Source: Microcella indica
GTDB lineage: Bacteria; Actinomycetota; Actinomycetes; Actinomycetales; Microbacteriaceae
Direction of reading: 5' to 3'
Assembly: GCF_013414345.1 (NCBI RefSeq)
Contig: NZ_CP058670.1
Span: forward strand, 62,001-126,000
Length of the DNA stretch: 64,000 nt
Shown here: in pieces, positions 29,717 through 39,382 of the stretch
How the letters are laid out: each line of letters opens with the position of its first letter
Position numbering within the stretch: the first letter of the stretch is position 1
Made by a program: the position numbers and the translations under genes
The notes under the pieces: generated by a model
Database searches by the model: none
What the model saw: the letters and a program-made list of their open reading frames with translations, nothing else
What the model was told of the DNA's origin: nothing

Positions 29717-29823
29717 GGGGTGCGCGAGCCGCGCATCCGTCGCCGTGTGCATGTGCCCCACGGAGCTCGCACGTCCTCGCGCCTCGCCCCGCGTGCTCGC
29801 GCCGCGTGCTCGAGGGGCCTAGA

Positions 29824-29857
29824 CTTGCCGCAAACGGGGTCTATCCGCCACGGCAAG
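29824..29857. repeat. Stem-loop upstream of the palindromic repeat, copy A
   Basis: CTTGCCG (29824-29830) pairs perfectly with CGGCAAG (29851-29857) across a 20-nt loop. It overlaps the first half of repeat copy A, in the 289-bp gap between rocD and the ferric-binding protein gene. Confidence 0.5.
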
Positions 29858-29886
29858 CGCCCTTTCGTGCCAGATCTGGCACGAAA
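29840..29886. repeat. Palindromic intergenic repeat, copy A
   Basis: Starts with TCTATCC and 22 nt later reaches GCCAGATCTGGC, inside a perfect 24-bp palindrome (TTTCGTGCCAGA at 29863-29874 plus its reverse complement to 29886). 35 of the first 41 bases are identical to copy C at 37243-37283. Lies between rocD and the iron box of the ferric importer. Confidence 0.8.
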
Positions 29887-29929
29887 CGGTGAGTTGGGCG
29901 TGAGACTCGGCGTGGAGTGGCGCCTAGCG

Positions 29930-29948
29930 TGAAGTTAGCCTAACCTAA
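29930..29948. promoter_or_regulatory. DtxR/IdeR iron box of the ferric ABC importer
   Basis: TGAAGTTAGCCTAACCTAA matches 16 of 19 positions of the consensus and lies 57 bp upstream of the ferric-binding protein start (30006). It indicates iron repression of the whole 30006-33768 operon. Confidence 0.87.
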
Positions 29949-30005
29949 CTTCTGGCAGCGTCGCCGAGTCCCGTTTCCCTTCGCACTCTCTGGAGTTTCA
30001 TCCCC

Positions 30006-31055
30006 ATGCGCTCATCGCGTTCCTTCTCCCTGCTCGCCCTCGCCGCGAGCGCCGCCCTGCTCGCCGGCTGCGCCGCCAACCCCGGCACGGAGCCGGCCGA
30101 GCCCGGCGGAGAGCCGACCGCCGACGGTGCCTTCACGCTCTACTCGGGCCGCGACGAGGAGCTCATCCAGCCGCTCATCGACCTCTTCGAGGAGCAGTCG
30201 GGCATCGAGGTCGACGTGCGCTACGGCAACACCGCTGAGCTCGGCGCGCTGCTGCTCGAGGAGGGCGAGGCGACCCCCGCCCGCGTCTTCCTCTCCCAGG
30301 ATGCCGGAGCGCTCGGCGCCCTCAGCCAGGCCGGACTCTTTGCGACCCTGCCCGACGACATCGCCGACGCTGTGCCCGCGGGCTTCACCTCCACCGACGA
30401 CAGCTGGGTCGGCGTCACCGGCCGGGCCCGCGTCGTCGTCTACGACGGCGACGAGCTTACGGCGGACGACCTGCCCGACACGGTCGTCGAGTACGTCGAG
30501 CCCGAGTGGGCCGGCCGGCTCGGCCTGCCGCCGGGCAACGCGAGCTTCCAGTCCTTCGTCACGGCGCTGCGCGTCATCGAGGGCGAGCAGGCCGCCGAGG
30601 AGTGGGTCGAGGCGCTCGCCGGCAACGACCTGCAGATCTTCGAGAACAACACCGCGACGCTCACGGCCGTGAACGAGGGCACCCTCGACGTCGGGCTCAT
30701 CAACCACTACTACTGGTTCCGTCAGGCCGCCGAGGTCGGCGCCGAGAACATGCGTGCGCAGCTGAAGTTCCTCGCGGCGGGCGACGCGGGCTCGATCGTC
30801 AACGTCACCGGTGCGGGCATCCTCAGCGCCGCGGCCGAGGACGCCGACGCCCTCGAGTTCGTGCGCTTCCTCGTCTCGGAGGAGGCGCAGGCCTACTTCG
30901 TCGAGCAGACCTTCGAGTACCCGCTGCTGCCCGGTGTCGACGCGCCCGAAGGCCTGCCCGCGCTCGACTCGCTCGTCAACCCCGCACTCGACCTGAGCGA
31001 CCTCGACGACCTGTCGACGACGCAGCAGCTGCTCGCCGAGTACGGCCTCATCTAG
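30006..31055 (+). CDS. Ferric iron ABC transporter substrate-binding lipoprotein (FbpA-like)
   Basis: 349 residues. Signal peptide with lipobox LLAGC (Cys near 22), then a type-2 periplasmic-binding fold: FTLYSGRDEELIQPLIDLFEEQSGIEVDVRYGNTAEL, and the Tyr pair in INHYYWFRQ that coordinates ferric ion in FbpA-like proteins. Promoter carries an iron box (29930-29948). It is followed after 53 bp by the permease and then the ATPase, forming a complete importer. Confidence 0.92.
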   Translation: MRSSRSFSLLALAASAALLAGCAANPGTEPAEPGGEPTADGAFTLYSGRDEELIQPLIDLFEEQSGIEVDVRYGNTAELGALLLEEGEATPARVFLSQDAGALGALSQAGLFATLPDDIADAVPAGFTSTDDSWVGVTGRARVVVYDGDELTADDLPDTVVEYVEPEWAGRLGLPPGNASFQSFVTALRVIEGEQAAEEWVEALAGNDLQIFENNTATLTAVNEGTLDVGLINHYYWFRQAAEVGAENMRAQLKFLAAGDAGSIVNVTGAGILSAAAEDADALEFVRFLVSEEAQAYFVEQTFEYPLLPGVDAPEGLPALDSLVNPALDLSDLDDLSTTQQLLAEYGLI

Positions 31056-31108
31056 TGCCGAGGCTCTCACTGACCCGCATCTTCAGCCGAGGGTGATGCA
31101 CTAGACGC

Positions 31109-32689
31109 ATGATCATCGCGCCGGAGGCAGTCGAGCCGCCCCGGCGGCCCGCGCCCGTGACCGCTCCGGCGGCACCGGGTCGGCCGCCGGGGCTGCTCGT
31201 CGTCGCGGCGGGGGTGGCGGCGGCGGCAGCCGCCATCCCGCTCGTGTACCTCGTGGTGCGGGCCACCGGGGGCGGCTTCGAGGCGATGCTCGACGTGCTC
31301 GCCCGGCCGCGCGTGCTCGAGTACGCGGCGAACTCGCTGGGGCTCGCGGCCGCCGTGACGCTCAGCGCGCTCGTGCTGGGTACGGGGACGGCGGTCGTGC
31401 TGAGCAGACTGCGCGTGCCCTTCCCGCGCGCCTGGCTGCTCGTCTCGTCGTTGCCTCTCGCGGTGCCCTCCTACCTCGCCGGTTACGGGTGGCTGGTCAC
31501 GCTGCCCGCGATCAACGGCTTCGTACCGAGCTGGATCCTGCTCACGGCGGTCACGGTTCCGTACGTGACGCTGCCGGTCGCGGCGGCGCTGCGCGGAGCA
31601 TCCGGAGACCTCGAGGGCGTCGCGCGCACCCTCGGCCGCGGGCCCGTGCGCGCCTTCCTCGTCGCGACGTGGCCGCAGGTGCGCCCCGCCGCGATCGCCG
31701 GCTCGCTGCTCGTCGCGCTGTACTCGCTGAGCGATTTCGGGCTCGTCGCAATGATGCGGTTCCCGACCCTCACGTGGGGCATCAACCAGGCGTACGCGGC
31801 GAGCTTCGATCGCGCGCAGGCGGCGGTGCTCGCGCTGCTGCTGGTCGTGCTCGCCCTCCTCGTCGTCGTGGGGGAGCGCAGTGCGCGCGGCCAGCTGCCG
31901 AGGCAGGCGGCGCGCGCGGTCGCCCCGCGAACGATCCGGCGCGGGATGCTCGTGGCCCTGCTGCCCGTCGTCGCCGCGGCCCCCGCCGTCGGTGTCGCGG
32001 TTCCCCTGCTCGGGCTGCTCGCGCGCTTGCTCGAGGCGCAGACGTTGCGCGAGCTCGACGTGGCACGCCTGCTCGGAGCGGTCGGCGCGACCGTGGGAGT
32101 CGCCGTCGGTGCGGCGCTGCTCGCCGTGCTGCTCGCGCTGCCCGTCGCGGCGCTCGCGAGCCGCTACCGCGGGCGGCTCGTGTCGGCGCTCGAGTCGGTG
32201 AGCTACCTCGGCCACGCGCTGCCCGGCATCGTCGTCGGGCTGTCGCTCGTGTTCTTCGCCCTCGCGGTCGTTCCGGTGCTCTACCAGAGCGTCGTCGTGC
32301 TCGTCTTCGCGTACGCCGTGCTGTTCGCGCCGAAGGCGATCAGCACGATGCGGGCCGGGCTTGGAGACGTTCCGCCGCGCCTCGTCGCGGTCGCCCGCAC
32401 GCTCGGCGATTCGCCGTTGCGCGCGTGGTGGCGCGTGACCGTGCCGCTCGCCCTGCCGAGTGTCGGCATCGGCGCCCTGCTCGTGGCCATCGCGACCATG
32501 AAAGAATTGCCGGCGACGCTGCTGCTGCGCCCCACGGGGGTGTCGACGCTCGCCACGGAACTGTGGAACCGCACCGTGATCGTCGAGTACGGGGCTGCCG
32601 CACCGTACGCCGCGATGCTCGTGCTGCTGGCCGCTGTTCCGGCGGTCATCCTCTCGGGGGTGCGCACCGTCGCCAAGGAGGAGCTGTGA
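31109..32689 (+). CDS. Ferric iron ABC transporter permease (FbpB-like, fused double domain)
   Basis: 526 residues, about twelve hydrophobic spans arranged as two tandem permease domains. Each half has an EAA-type loop contacting the ATPase: ASGDLEGVARTLGRGPVRAFLVATWPQ and PPRLVAVARTLGDSPLRAWWRVTVPLALPS. This double-domain form is usual for iron(III) importers. The stop TGA overlaps the ATPase GTG, with GGAGGA just before it serving as ribosome site for the ATPase. Confidence 0.92.
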   Translation: MIIAPEAVEPPRRPAPVTAPAAPGRPPGLLVVAAGVAAAAAAIPLVYLVVRATGGGFEAMLDVLARPRVLEYAANSLGLAAAVTLSALVLGTGTAVVLSRLRVPFPRAWLLVSSLPLAVPSYLAGYGWLVTLPAINGFVPSWILLTAVTVPYVTLPVAAALRGASGDLEGVARTLGRGPVRAFLVATWPQVRPAAIAGSLLVALYSLSDFGLVAMMRFPTLTWGINQAYAASFDRAQAAVLALLLVVLALLVVVGERSARGQLPRQAARAVAPRTIRRGMLVALLPVVAAAPAVGVAVPLLGLLARLLEAQTLRELDVARLLGAVGATVGVAVGAALLAVLLALPVAALASRYRGRLVSALESVSYLGHALPGIVVGLSLVFFALAVVPVLYQSVVVLVFAYAVLFAPKAISTMRAGLGDVPPRLVAVARTLGDSPLRAWWRVTVPLALPSVGIGALLVAIATMKELPATLLLRPTGVSTLATELWNRTVIVEYGAAAPYAAMLVLLAAVPAVILSGVRTVAKEEL

Positions 32690-33768
32690 GCGATCTCGTC
32701 ATCGACGGGGTGAGCGTGACCCACGGGTCGACGCTCGCGATTGACGACGTCTCGGTGCGCATCGACTCGGGCGACCTCGTGGCGGTGCTCGGGCCGAGCG
32801 GCTGCGGCAAGACGACCCTGCTGCTCGCGATCGCGGGCCTGCTGCCCATCGGGGCGGGGTCGATCCGCATCGGGGAGCGCGAGCTCTCCCGACCGGGCCG
32901 CACGGTGCCGGCCGAGAAGCGCGGCATCGGCTGGGTGCCGCAGGAGGCCTCGCTCTTCCCCCACCTCTCGGTGGCCGACAACATCGGGTTCGCGGTGCCG
33001 CGCGGTCGCGGTGGCGCGATGGGTCGCGCTACGCGCATCGCCGAGCTCGCCGAGCTCGTGGGGCTCGGCGACCTCACCGGCCGCGCCCCGAATCAACTCT
33101 CCGGCGGGCAGGCTCAGCGGGTCGCGCTCGCGCGGGCCCTCGCGCCCCGCCCGGAGCTGCTGCTGCTCGACGAGCCTTTCGCAGCCCTCGACACCCAGCT
33201 GCGCGTCGGCCTGCGCCGCGAGGTCGCCGAGCTGCTGCGCGCCCAGGGCACGACCTCGCTGCTCGTGACGCACGATCAGGAGGAGGCGCTCACCCTGGCC
33301 GACAAGGTGGCGGTGCTGCGGGATGGCCGGCTCGAGCAGTTCGGAACCCCCGAGCAGATCTACCAGCACCCCGCCTCCGACTGGGTCGCCTCCTTCGTGG
33401 GCGATGTGGTCGAGCTCGACGGGCTGTGGCGCGGGGGTCGCGTGACGTGCGCGCTCGGCGCCGTCGAGGCCACCGCGGTCGGGTTCGCGCCCGCCGACGG
33501 CGACCGTGTGCGGCTCATGCTGCGCCCCGAGTGGATCGTGCCGCGCCCCGAGCTGCTCGCCCACGCGGCCGCCGGTGCGGACGCCCGCGTCGCGGCCATC
33601 TCGTACGCGGGCCACGACGCGATGCTGAGCTGCGACGTCGTCGGTGGCCCCACGGTGCGCATGCGCATGGCCGCGGTCGAGCTGCCGCACGTGGGCGACG
33701 AGGTGCGCCTGGCCGTGCAGCGCCCCGGCCTGGCCTTCCCCGCGACCCCGCTACAGGCGCAGATCTGA
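32686..33768 (+). CDS. Ferric iron ABC transporter ATPase (FbpC-like)
   Basis: 360 residues from GTG 32686. Walker A GPSGCGKT at 36-43, Q-loop WVPQEASLFPHLSV, signature LSGGQAQRVALARA, Walker B ELLLLDEPFAALD, H-loop LLVTHDQEEALTLAD. A C-terminal TOBE-type domain (VRLMLRPEWIVPRPEL onward) is present, as in FbpC. Its stop codon lies inside the left arm of the 57-bp hairpin at 33761-33817, so translation runs into the presumed terminator. Confidence 0.93.
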   Translation: MSDLVIDGVSVTHGSTLAIDDVSVRIDSGDLVAVLGPSGCGKTTLLLAIAGLLPIGAGSIRIGERELSRPGRTVPAEKRGIGWVPQEASLFPHLSVADNIGFAVPRGRGGAMGRATRIAELAELVGLGDLTGRAPNQLSGGQAQRVALARALAPRPELLLLDEPFAALDTQLRVGLRREVAELLRAQGTTSLLVTHDQEEALTLADKVAVLRDGRLEQFGTPEQIYQHPASDWVASFVGDVVELDGLWRGGRVTCALGAVEATAVGFAPADGDRVRLMLRPEWIVPRPELLAHAAAGADARVAAISYAGHDAMLSCDVVGGPTVRMRMAAVELPHVGDEVRLAVQRPGLAFPATPLQAQI

Positions 33769-33820
33769 CGCGAATGGGCGCTTGGCCCAGCGCCAAGTGC
33801 CCATTCGCGTCAGATCTGGC
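33761..33820. repeat. Palindromic intergenic repeat, copy B, forming a 26-bp hairpin
   Basis: Arms 33761-33786 and 33792-33817 pair over 26 bp with one mismatch around a 5-nt loop (CCAGC). The right arm plus following bases resemble copies A and C (31 of 41 aligned bases shared with copy C, ending in CAGATCTGGC at 33820). It holds the FbpC-like stop codon TGA (33766-33768) and ends 17 bp before the kynureninase promoter hexamer. Likely a terminator as well as a repeat. Confidence 0.8.
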
Positions 33821-33848
33821 TCAAGGTGGGCGTGGGTAGGCTCGGCGC

Positions 33849-35096
33849 ATGAGCAACCGCGTGCCGAGTGACCGGGACAGCGTGCCGAGTGACCTCGCTG
33901 CCGAGCTCGACGCCGCCGATCCTTTGGCCGAGTACGTCGAGCGCTTCGTGCCGGGCGACGACCTCGTCGCGTACCTCGACGGCAACTCGCTCGGGCGCCC
34001 GCTGACCCGCACGCTCGAGTCTCTGCCCGAGGTGGTGCGCGCGCAGTGGGGCGGGCGACTGATCAGGGCGTGGGACGAGGGCTGGCTCACCCAGGCAGAG
34101 CGGCTGGGCGACCGCATCGGGGCGGCCTGCTTGGGCGCAGCATCCGGCCAGACGATCGTGGCCGAGTCGACGACGGTGCTCATCTTCAAGCTGCTGCACG
34201 CCGCGATCGCGGCCCGGCCCGGCCGTGACGAGCTGGTCGTGCTGCGCGACGAGTTCCCGACCGACCGCTACATCGTCGACCGCCTCGCCGAGGACCACGC
34301 GCTCACGGTGCGGTGGGTGGAAGCTCCGCGCGACGCCGGCATCACGCCCGAGCTCGCGGCCGACGCAGTGAGCGACCGCACGATCGCCGCGCTGTTCAGC
34401 GGTGTCGCCTACCGCAGCGCGTGGTGGGCCGACATGCCCGCGGCGACGGGCGTCGTGCAGCGCTCGGGCGCGCTCATGCTGTGGGATTGCTCGCACGCGG
34501 TCGGCTCGGTGCCGCTCGAGCTCGACGCCTGGGGCGTCGACATGGCAGTTGGATGCTCGTACAAGTACTTGAACGGAGGCCCTGGCGCCCCGGCCTGGGC
34601 CTATGTCGCCGCGCGGCATCAGGGTGAGCTGCGCAACCCGATTCCGGGCTGGCTCGGGGCGCAGGAGCCTTTCGCCATGACCGAGCCGTACGCGCCGGCT
34701 GAGGGCATCCGTCGGCTCGTGAGCGGCACGCACCCGATCCTGGGGATGGTGGCGCTGAGCGACATGCTCGACGAGATCGAGTCGGTGGGCACAGGGTCGA
34801 TGGGCATCCGCGCTATCCGCGCCAAGTCGGTCCTGCTGACCGGGTTCGCGCTGTCGCTGGTGGAGGAGCTCATCCCCGAGGCCGAGCTCGCGAGCCCGCG
34901 CGAGGAGGCGCGCCGCGGCGGGCACGTCACGATCGATCACCCTAACGCGGCCCGCGCCGTGGAGTCGCTCTGGGCCGAGGGCGTCATCCCCGACTTCCGC
35001 CACCCGAGCGGCGTACGTATCGGGCTGTCGCCGCTCAGCACCTCGTTCGCGGAGGTCGAGCGCGGCATCCGCGCCCTGGCTTGCGCCCTCGCGTAG
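33849..35096 (+). CDS. kynU: Kynureninase
   Basis: PLP enzyme cleaving kynurenine to anthranilate and alanine. 415 residues. YLDGNSLGRPL near residue 45, DEFPTDRYIVDRL, WDCSHAVGSVPLELDAWGVDMAVGCSYKYLNGGPGAPAW with the PLP lysine in SYKYLNGG, and a C-terminal RIGLSPLSTSF. TAGGCT (33837-33842) ends 6 nt before the ATG. No tryptophan dioxygenase or formamidase gene is adjacent, so the rest of the pathway must lie elsewhere. Confidence 0.93.
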   Translation: MSNRVPSDRDSVPSDLAAELDAADPLAEYVERFVPGDDLVAYLDGNSLGRPLTRTLESLPEVVRAQWGGRLIRAWDEGWLTQAERLGDRIGAACLGAASGQTIVAESTTVLIFKLLHAAIAARPGRDELVVLRDEFPTDRYIVDRLAEDHALTVRWVEAPRDAGITPELAADAVSDRTIAALFSGVAYRSAWWADMPAATGVVQRSGALMLWDCSHAVGSVPLELDAWGVDMAVGCSYKYLNGGPGAPAWAYVAARHQGELRNPIPGWLGAQEPFAMTEPYAPAEGIRRLVSGTHPILGMVALSDMLDEIESVGTGSMGIRAIRAKSVLLTGFALSLVEELIPEAELASPREEARRGGHVTIDHPNAARAVESLWAEGVIPDFRHPSGVRIGLSPLSTSFAEVERGIRALACALA

Positions 35097-35154
35097 CGCC
35101 GCCGCGCACCGAGCTTGGCCGAGCCCAGTCGAGCCGCAAGTGTGCCGTTCCGTG

Positions 35155-35186
35155 GCAACTGTGCCCGATCTGCCGAGCACAGTTGC
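35155..35186. terminator. Hairpin between convergent kynU and the DrrB-type permease gene
   Basis: GCAACTGTGC (35155-35164) and GCACAGTTGC (35177-35186) are perfect 10-bp arms around a 12-nt loop containing CGATCTG. The position between two convergent genes fits a bidirectional terminator; there is no T-run. Confidence 0.65.
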
Positions 35187-35216
35187 GACGAGGGAGCACA
35201 GTCGTCGTCGGCCGTC

Positions 35217-36082
35217 CTACCGCGAGAGCGAGTTGAACCTCTTGATGGAGAGCGGCACGAAGATGAGCAGCATCACGGCGATGCCGAGCAGCACGGTCGC
35301 GATGGGGTTTTGCGCGGTCCACGCGTCGCCGACGGGCGTGCCGGGGGGAACGTTGCCGAACAGTTCGCGGGCCGACTGAACGAGGGCCGAGACGGGGTTC
35401 CACTCGGCGAAGACGCGCAGCGGCGTGGGCAGGTTCTCGCTCGGCACGAAGGCGTTGGAGACGAACGTGAGCGGGAAGAGGATGAGGAAGGACGCGTTGT
35501 TGATGATCTCGGGGCTGCGCACCGCGAGGCCGAGGAACGCCATGACCCACGAGAACGCGTAGGCGAACAGCAGCAACAGGGCGACGGCGGCGAGGAACTC
35601 GAGCGGCGAGGAGGTCACGCGCCAGCCGACGAGAAACCCGGTGCCCATCATGACGAGCATGGAGAGCGCGTTGATGACGAGGTCGCCGTTGGTGCGGCCC
35701 ACGAGAACGGCGGCGCCGTTCATGGGCAGCGTGCGGAACCGGTCGATAATGCCGTCTTTGAGGTCTTGCGCCATCGCCGACCCGGAGTAAGTCGACCCGA
35801 AGACGACGGTCTGGCCGAAGATGCCCGCCATGAGGAACGACGTGTAGCCCTCACCGGGGATGTCGATCGCGGCGCCGAACACATAGTTGAACAGCAGCAC
35901 GAACATGATCGGCTGGATGAGGCTGAACAGCAGGATCTCCGGCACCCGGATGATCTTCATGAGGTTGCGCCACGTGGTCACCCAGCCGTCGGAGAGGAAC
36001 CTCGTGACGGTGTTGCCGGGCACCGGCGTCAAGGTTCCGGATGCTCGGGGCGCGGTGCCCGTCACCGTCGGGTTGATCGTGC

Positions 36083-36086
<4 letters not shown>
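35217..36086 (-). CDS. ABC-2 type exporter permease (DrrB-like)
   Basis: 289 residues from GTG 36086, six membrane spans. NLMKIIRVPEILLFSLIQPIMFVLLFNYVFG at the first span and FPLTFVSNAFVPSENLPTPLRVFAEWNPVSALV near residue 225 are hallmarks of the daunorubicin-resistance DrrB group. The GTG overlaps the stop of the ATPase gene upstream (GTGA). Probably exports a hydrophobic compound; no substrate gene cluster is nearby. Confidence 0.92.
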
Positions 36087-37084
<998 letters not shown>

Positions 37085-37242
37085 GGGCGAGATGCTAGTG
37101 CGCACGGGTGACACTCAGGTGGCCCGTTCGCCAGGGGCTGCGCAGGGAGTCGAGGGCGGCAGGGCGCACCATGGGGAGGGCGGGCCGGTGCGGCATGTGC
37201 GTCGCCACGACGCACTCGTGCCCAGACTCGCCCCGAATCGGC

Positions 37243-37283
37243 TCTATCCACTGCGCCGAGCGCCCTTTCGCGCCAGATCTGGC
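37243..37283. repeat. Palindromic intergenic repeat, copy C
   Basis: TCTATCC followed at the same distance as in copy A by CGCCCTTTCGCGCCAGATCTGGC's core; GCCAGATCTGGC spans 37272-37283. Lies in the 226-bp divergent gap between the DrrA-like ATPase and acyl-CoA dehydrogenase genes, 15 bp before the TAGCGT promoter hexamer of the latter. The rest of the gap (37085-37242) shows nothing I recognise beyond the ATPase promoter. Confidence 0.78.
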
Positions 37284-37310
37284 CCAGGGGGCGGGGGTAG
37301 CGTGAGGGGC

Positions 37311-38444
37311 ATGGCCTCTGCGCTGAACCCCGAGCTGCTCGCGCGCGTGCGCGAACGGGCGCCCGGGTACGACGCCGCGAACGGCTTCTTCACCGAGGAT
37401 CTCGACGAGCTGCGGGTGGCCGGCTATCTGGCGCCGCGCAGCCTGAGCGCAGCATCCGCGGATCAGCGCCTGCTCGCCGCGCACGCACCCGCCACCGCTC
37501 TCGGGCTCACGATGCACCACGTCTGGATGGGGGTCGCGCGCGACCTCGCGGCCGCGGGCGACCCCTCGCTGCAGTGGGTGCTCGACGACGGCGAGCGCGG
37601 CGAGCTCTTCGCCTTCGCGATCAGCGAGGCGGGCAACGACCGGGTCATGAGCGACTCGCTCACGCGCGTCGAGCGCGTGTCGCTCGACGGCGGCGCGGGC
37701 GGCTGGGCTTTCACGGGCACCAAGATCTTCACGACCCTCTCGCCCGCGTGGACGCGCCTCGGGGTGCTCGGTCGGCACGACCCCGCCGACGGCTCGGAGC
37801 CGAGCATCGTGCACGGCTTCCTCACGCGGGAGACTCCCGGCATCACGATCACCCCCGACTGGAACACGCTCGGCATGCGCGCGACGCAGAGCCACACGAC
37901 AGGGCTCGAGGGTGCCGTGGTGACCGACGATCGGGTCGCGCGCATTCTGCCCGTCGGCCCCAGCGGCGACGCTTACGCACTCGCGATCGCCGCCAACTTC
38001 CACACCCTCATCGCGAGCGTCTATGCCGGCATCGCCGATCGCGCCCTCGAGCTCGCCGTGGAGAGCGCGCAGCGACGCATGAGCATGAGAGCCGGCGGAG
38101 CCCCGCAGGCCCACGACCCCGACATCCGCTGGCGCATCGCGGATGCTGCGCTCGCGCTCGATGCGCTCGCACCGCAGCTGCACGCGGTCGTGCACGATCG
38201 CGACCACGGGGTCGATCGAGGTGCGCGGTGGTTCCGCGACCTGGCGGGGCTCAAGCACCGCAGCGTCGAGACTGCGCGGCACGTCGTCGACCAGGCGATG
38301 CGCATCAGCGGCGGCGGCGCCTACCGCGCCACGGCCGAGCTGAGCAGGCTGCAGCGCGATGTGCTCGCGGGCATCTACCATCCGAGCGACACGGAGGCCG
38401 TGCACGCGACCGTCGCGACCGACCTGCTGGGGCCGCTGCCGTGA
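37311..38444 (+). CDS. Acyl-CoA dehydrogenase family protein
   Basis: 377 residues from ATG 37311. Mid-domain FAD/acyl loop FAFAISEAGNDRVMSDSLTRVE and GGWAFTGTKIFTTLSPAWTRLGV, then a C-terminal helical domain with ISGGGAYRATAELSRLQRDVLAGIYHPSD. The usual catalytic Glu region is not obvious, so it may belong to the broader hydroxylase/desulphurisation (DszC/SfnC-like) branch. TAGCGT (37298-37303) is 7 nt upstream. The hydrolase gene follows closely. Confidence 0.82.
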   Translation: MASALNPELLARVRERAPGYDAANGFFTEDLDELRVAGYLAPRSLSAASADQRLLAAHAPATALGLTMHHVWMGVARDLAAAGDPSLQWVLDDGERGELFAFAISEAGNDRVMSDSLTRVERVSLDGGAGGWAFTGTKIFTTLSPAWTRLGVLGRHDPADGSEPSIVHGFLTRETPGITITPDWNTLGMRATQSHTTGLEGAVVTDDRVARILPVGPSGDAYALAIAANFHTLIASVYAGIADRALELAVESAQRRMSMRAGGAPQAHDPDIRWRIADAALALDALAPQLHAVVHDRDHGVDRGARWFRDLAGLKHRSVETARHVVDQAMRISGGGAYRATAELSRLQRDVLAGIYHPSDTEAVHATVATDLLGPLP

Positions 38445-38457
38445 GGGGGACGGTGCG

Positions 38458-39315
38458 GTGACGCGCGTGCGCGAGCGCGACATCGACCTTCCCGACGGCC
38501 GCACTCTGCACGTCTACGACAGTGGCGCGCAGAAGCGCTACCCGGTCCTCTGGCAGCACGGCACGCCCAACACCGGCAACCCGCCCGAGCCGCTCATGCG
38601 AGCAGCGAAGAAGCTCGGCCTGCGCTGGGTATCGTTCGACCGCCCGGCCTACGGTGGCTCGACTCGGCACGCAGGCCGCACCGTCGGCTCGGTCGCGGCC
38701 GATGTCGCAGCGCTCGCCGACGCCCTCGAGCTCGAGAGCTTCGCGGTCATGGGCCACTCGGGCGGCGGACCGCACGGGCTCGCGTGCGCGGCGACGCTGA
38801 CCGATCGGGTGTCGGCGGTCGTGAGCGTCGCGGGCCTCGCGCCCTTCGACGCCGACGGCCTCGACTGGTTCGACGGCATGGGCCCGACGAGCACTGCGGC
38901 CCTGCGGTCGGCGCAGGAGGGGGCGGATCGCAAGCGCCGCCACGAGGAGGAGAGCGCCGATGCCCCGATCGACTTCACGGCGCGCGACTGGGCGACCCTC
39001 GCCGGGCCGTGGGGCTGGCTCGCGGAGGTCGCCGCGGCGGGTGTGGCGAAGGGCCTCGACGGGATGATCGACGACGATCTCGCCTACGTCACCCCGTGGG
39101 GCGTCGACCTCGCAGCGATCACGGCGCCGGTGCTGCTGCTGCACGGGAGCGACGATCGGGTCGCGCCGGCGAGCCACTCCCGCTGGCTCGCCGGCGCGCT
39201 CCCGGGCTGCGAGCACTGGACTCTCCCCGGGGAGGCTCACCTCTCCGTTCTGGCCGCCGAGGAGCACGGTGCCGAGGATGCTCTGCGCTGGCTCGCGGAG
39301 CGCACGGGCCGCTGA
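38458..39315 (+). CDS. Alpha/beta hydrolase
   Basis: 285 residues from GTG 38458, 13 bp after the acyl-CoA dehydrogenase stop. HGTPNTGNPPEPL oxyanion region, nucleophile elbow GHSGGGPHGLA (Ser near residue 100), acid Asp in LLLHGSDDRVAPASHS and His in GEAHLSVLA complete the triad. Substrate unknown; co-transcription with the dehydrogenase is likely. A second GTG nine bases downstream is an alternative start. Confidence 0.85.
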   Translation: MTRVRERDIDLPDGRTLHVYDSGAQKRYPVLWQHGTPNTGNPPEPLMRAAKKLGLRWVSFDRPAYGGSTRHAGRTVGSVAADVAALADALELESFAVMGHSGGGPHGLACAATLTDRVSAVVSVAGLAPFDADGLDWFDGMGPTSTAALRSAQEGADRKRRHEEESADAPIDFTARDWATLAGPWGWLAEVAAAGVAKGLDGMIDDDLAYVTPWGVDLAAITAPVLLLHGSDDRVAPASHSRWLAGALPGCEHWTLPGEAHLSVLAAEEHGAEDALRWLAERTGR

Positions 39316-39382
39316 CCGCCGGTCTCCCTGAGCGCCGCCTGGCAGGTACCTGCGCCCTCCGAGCCTGCGCCCTACTCTGGGC

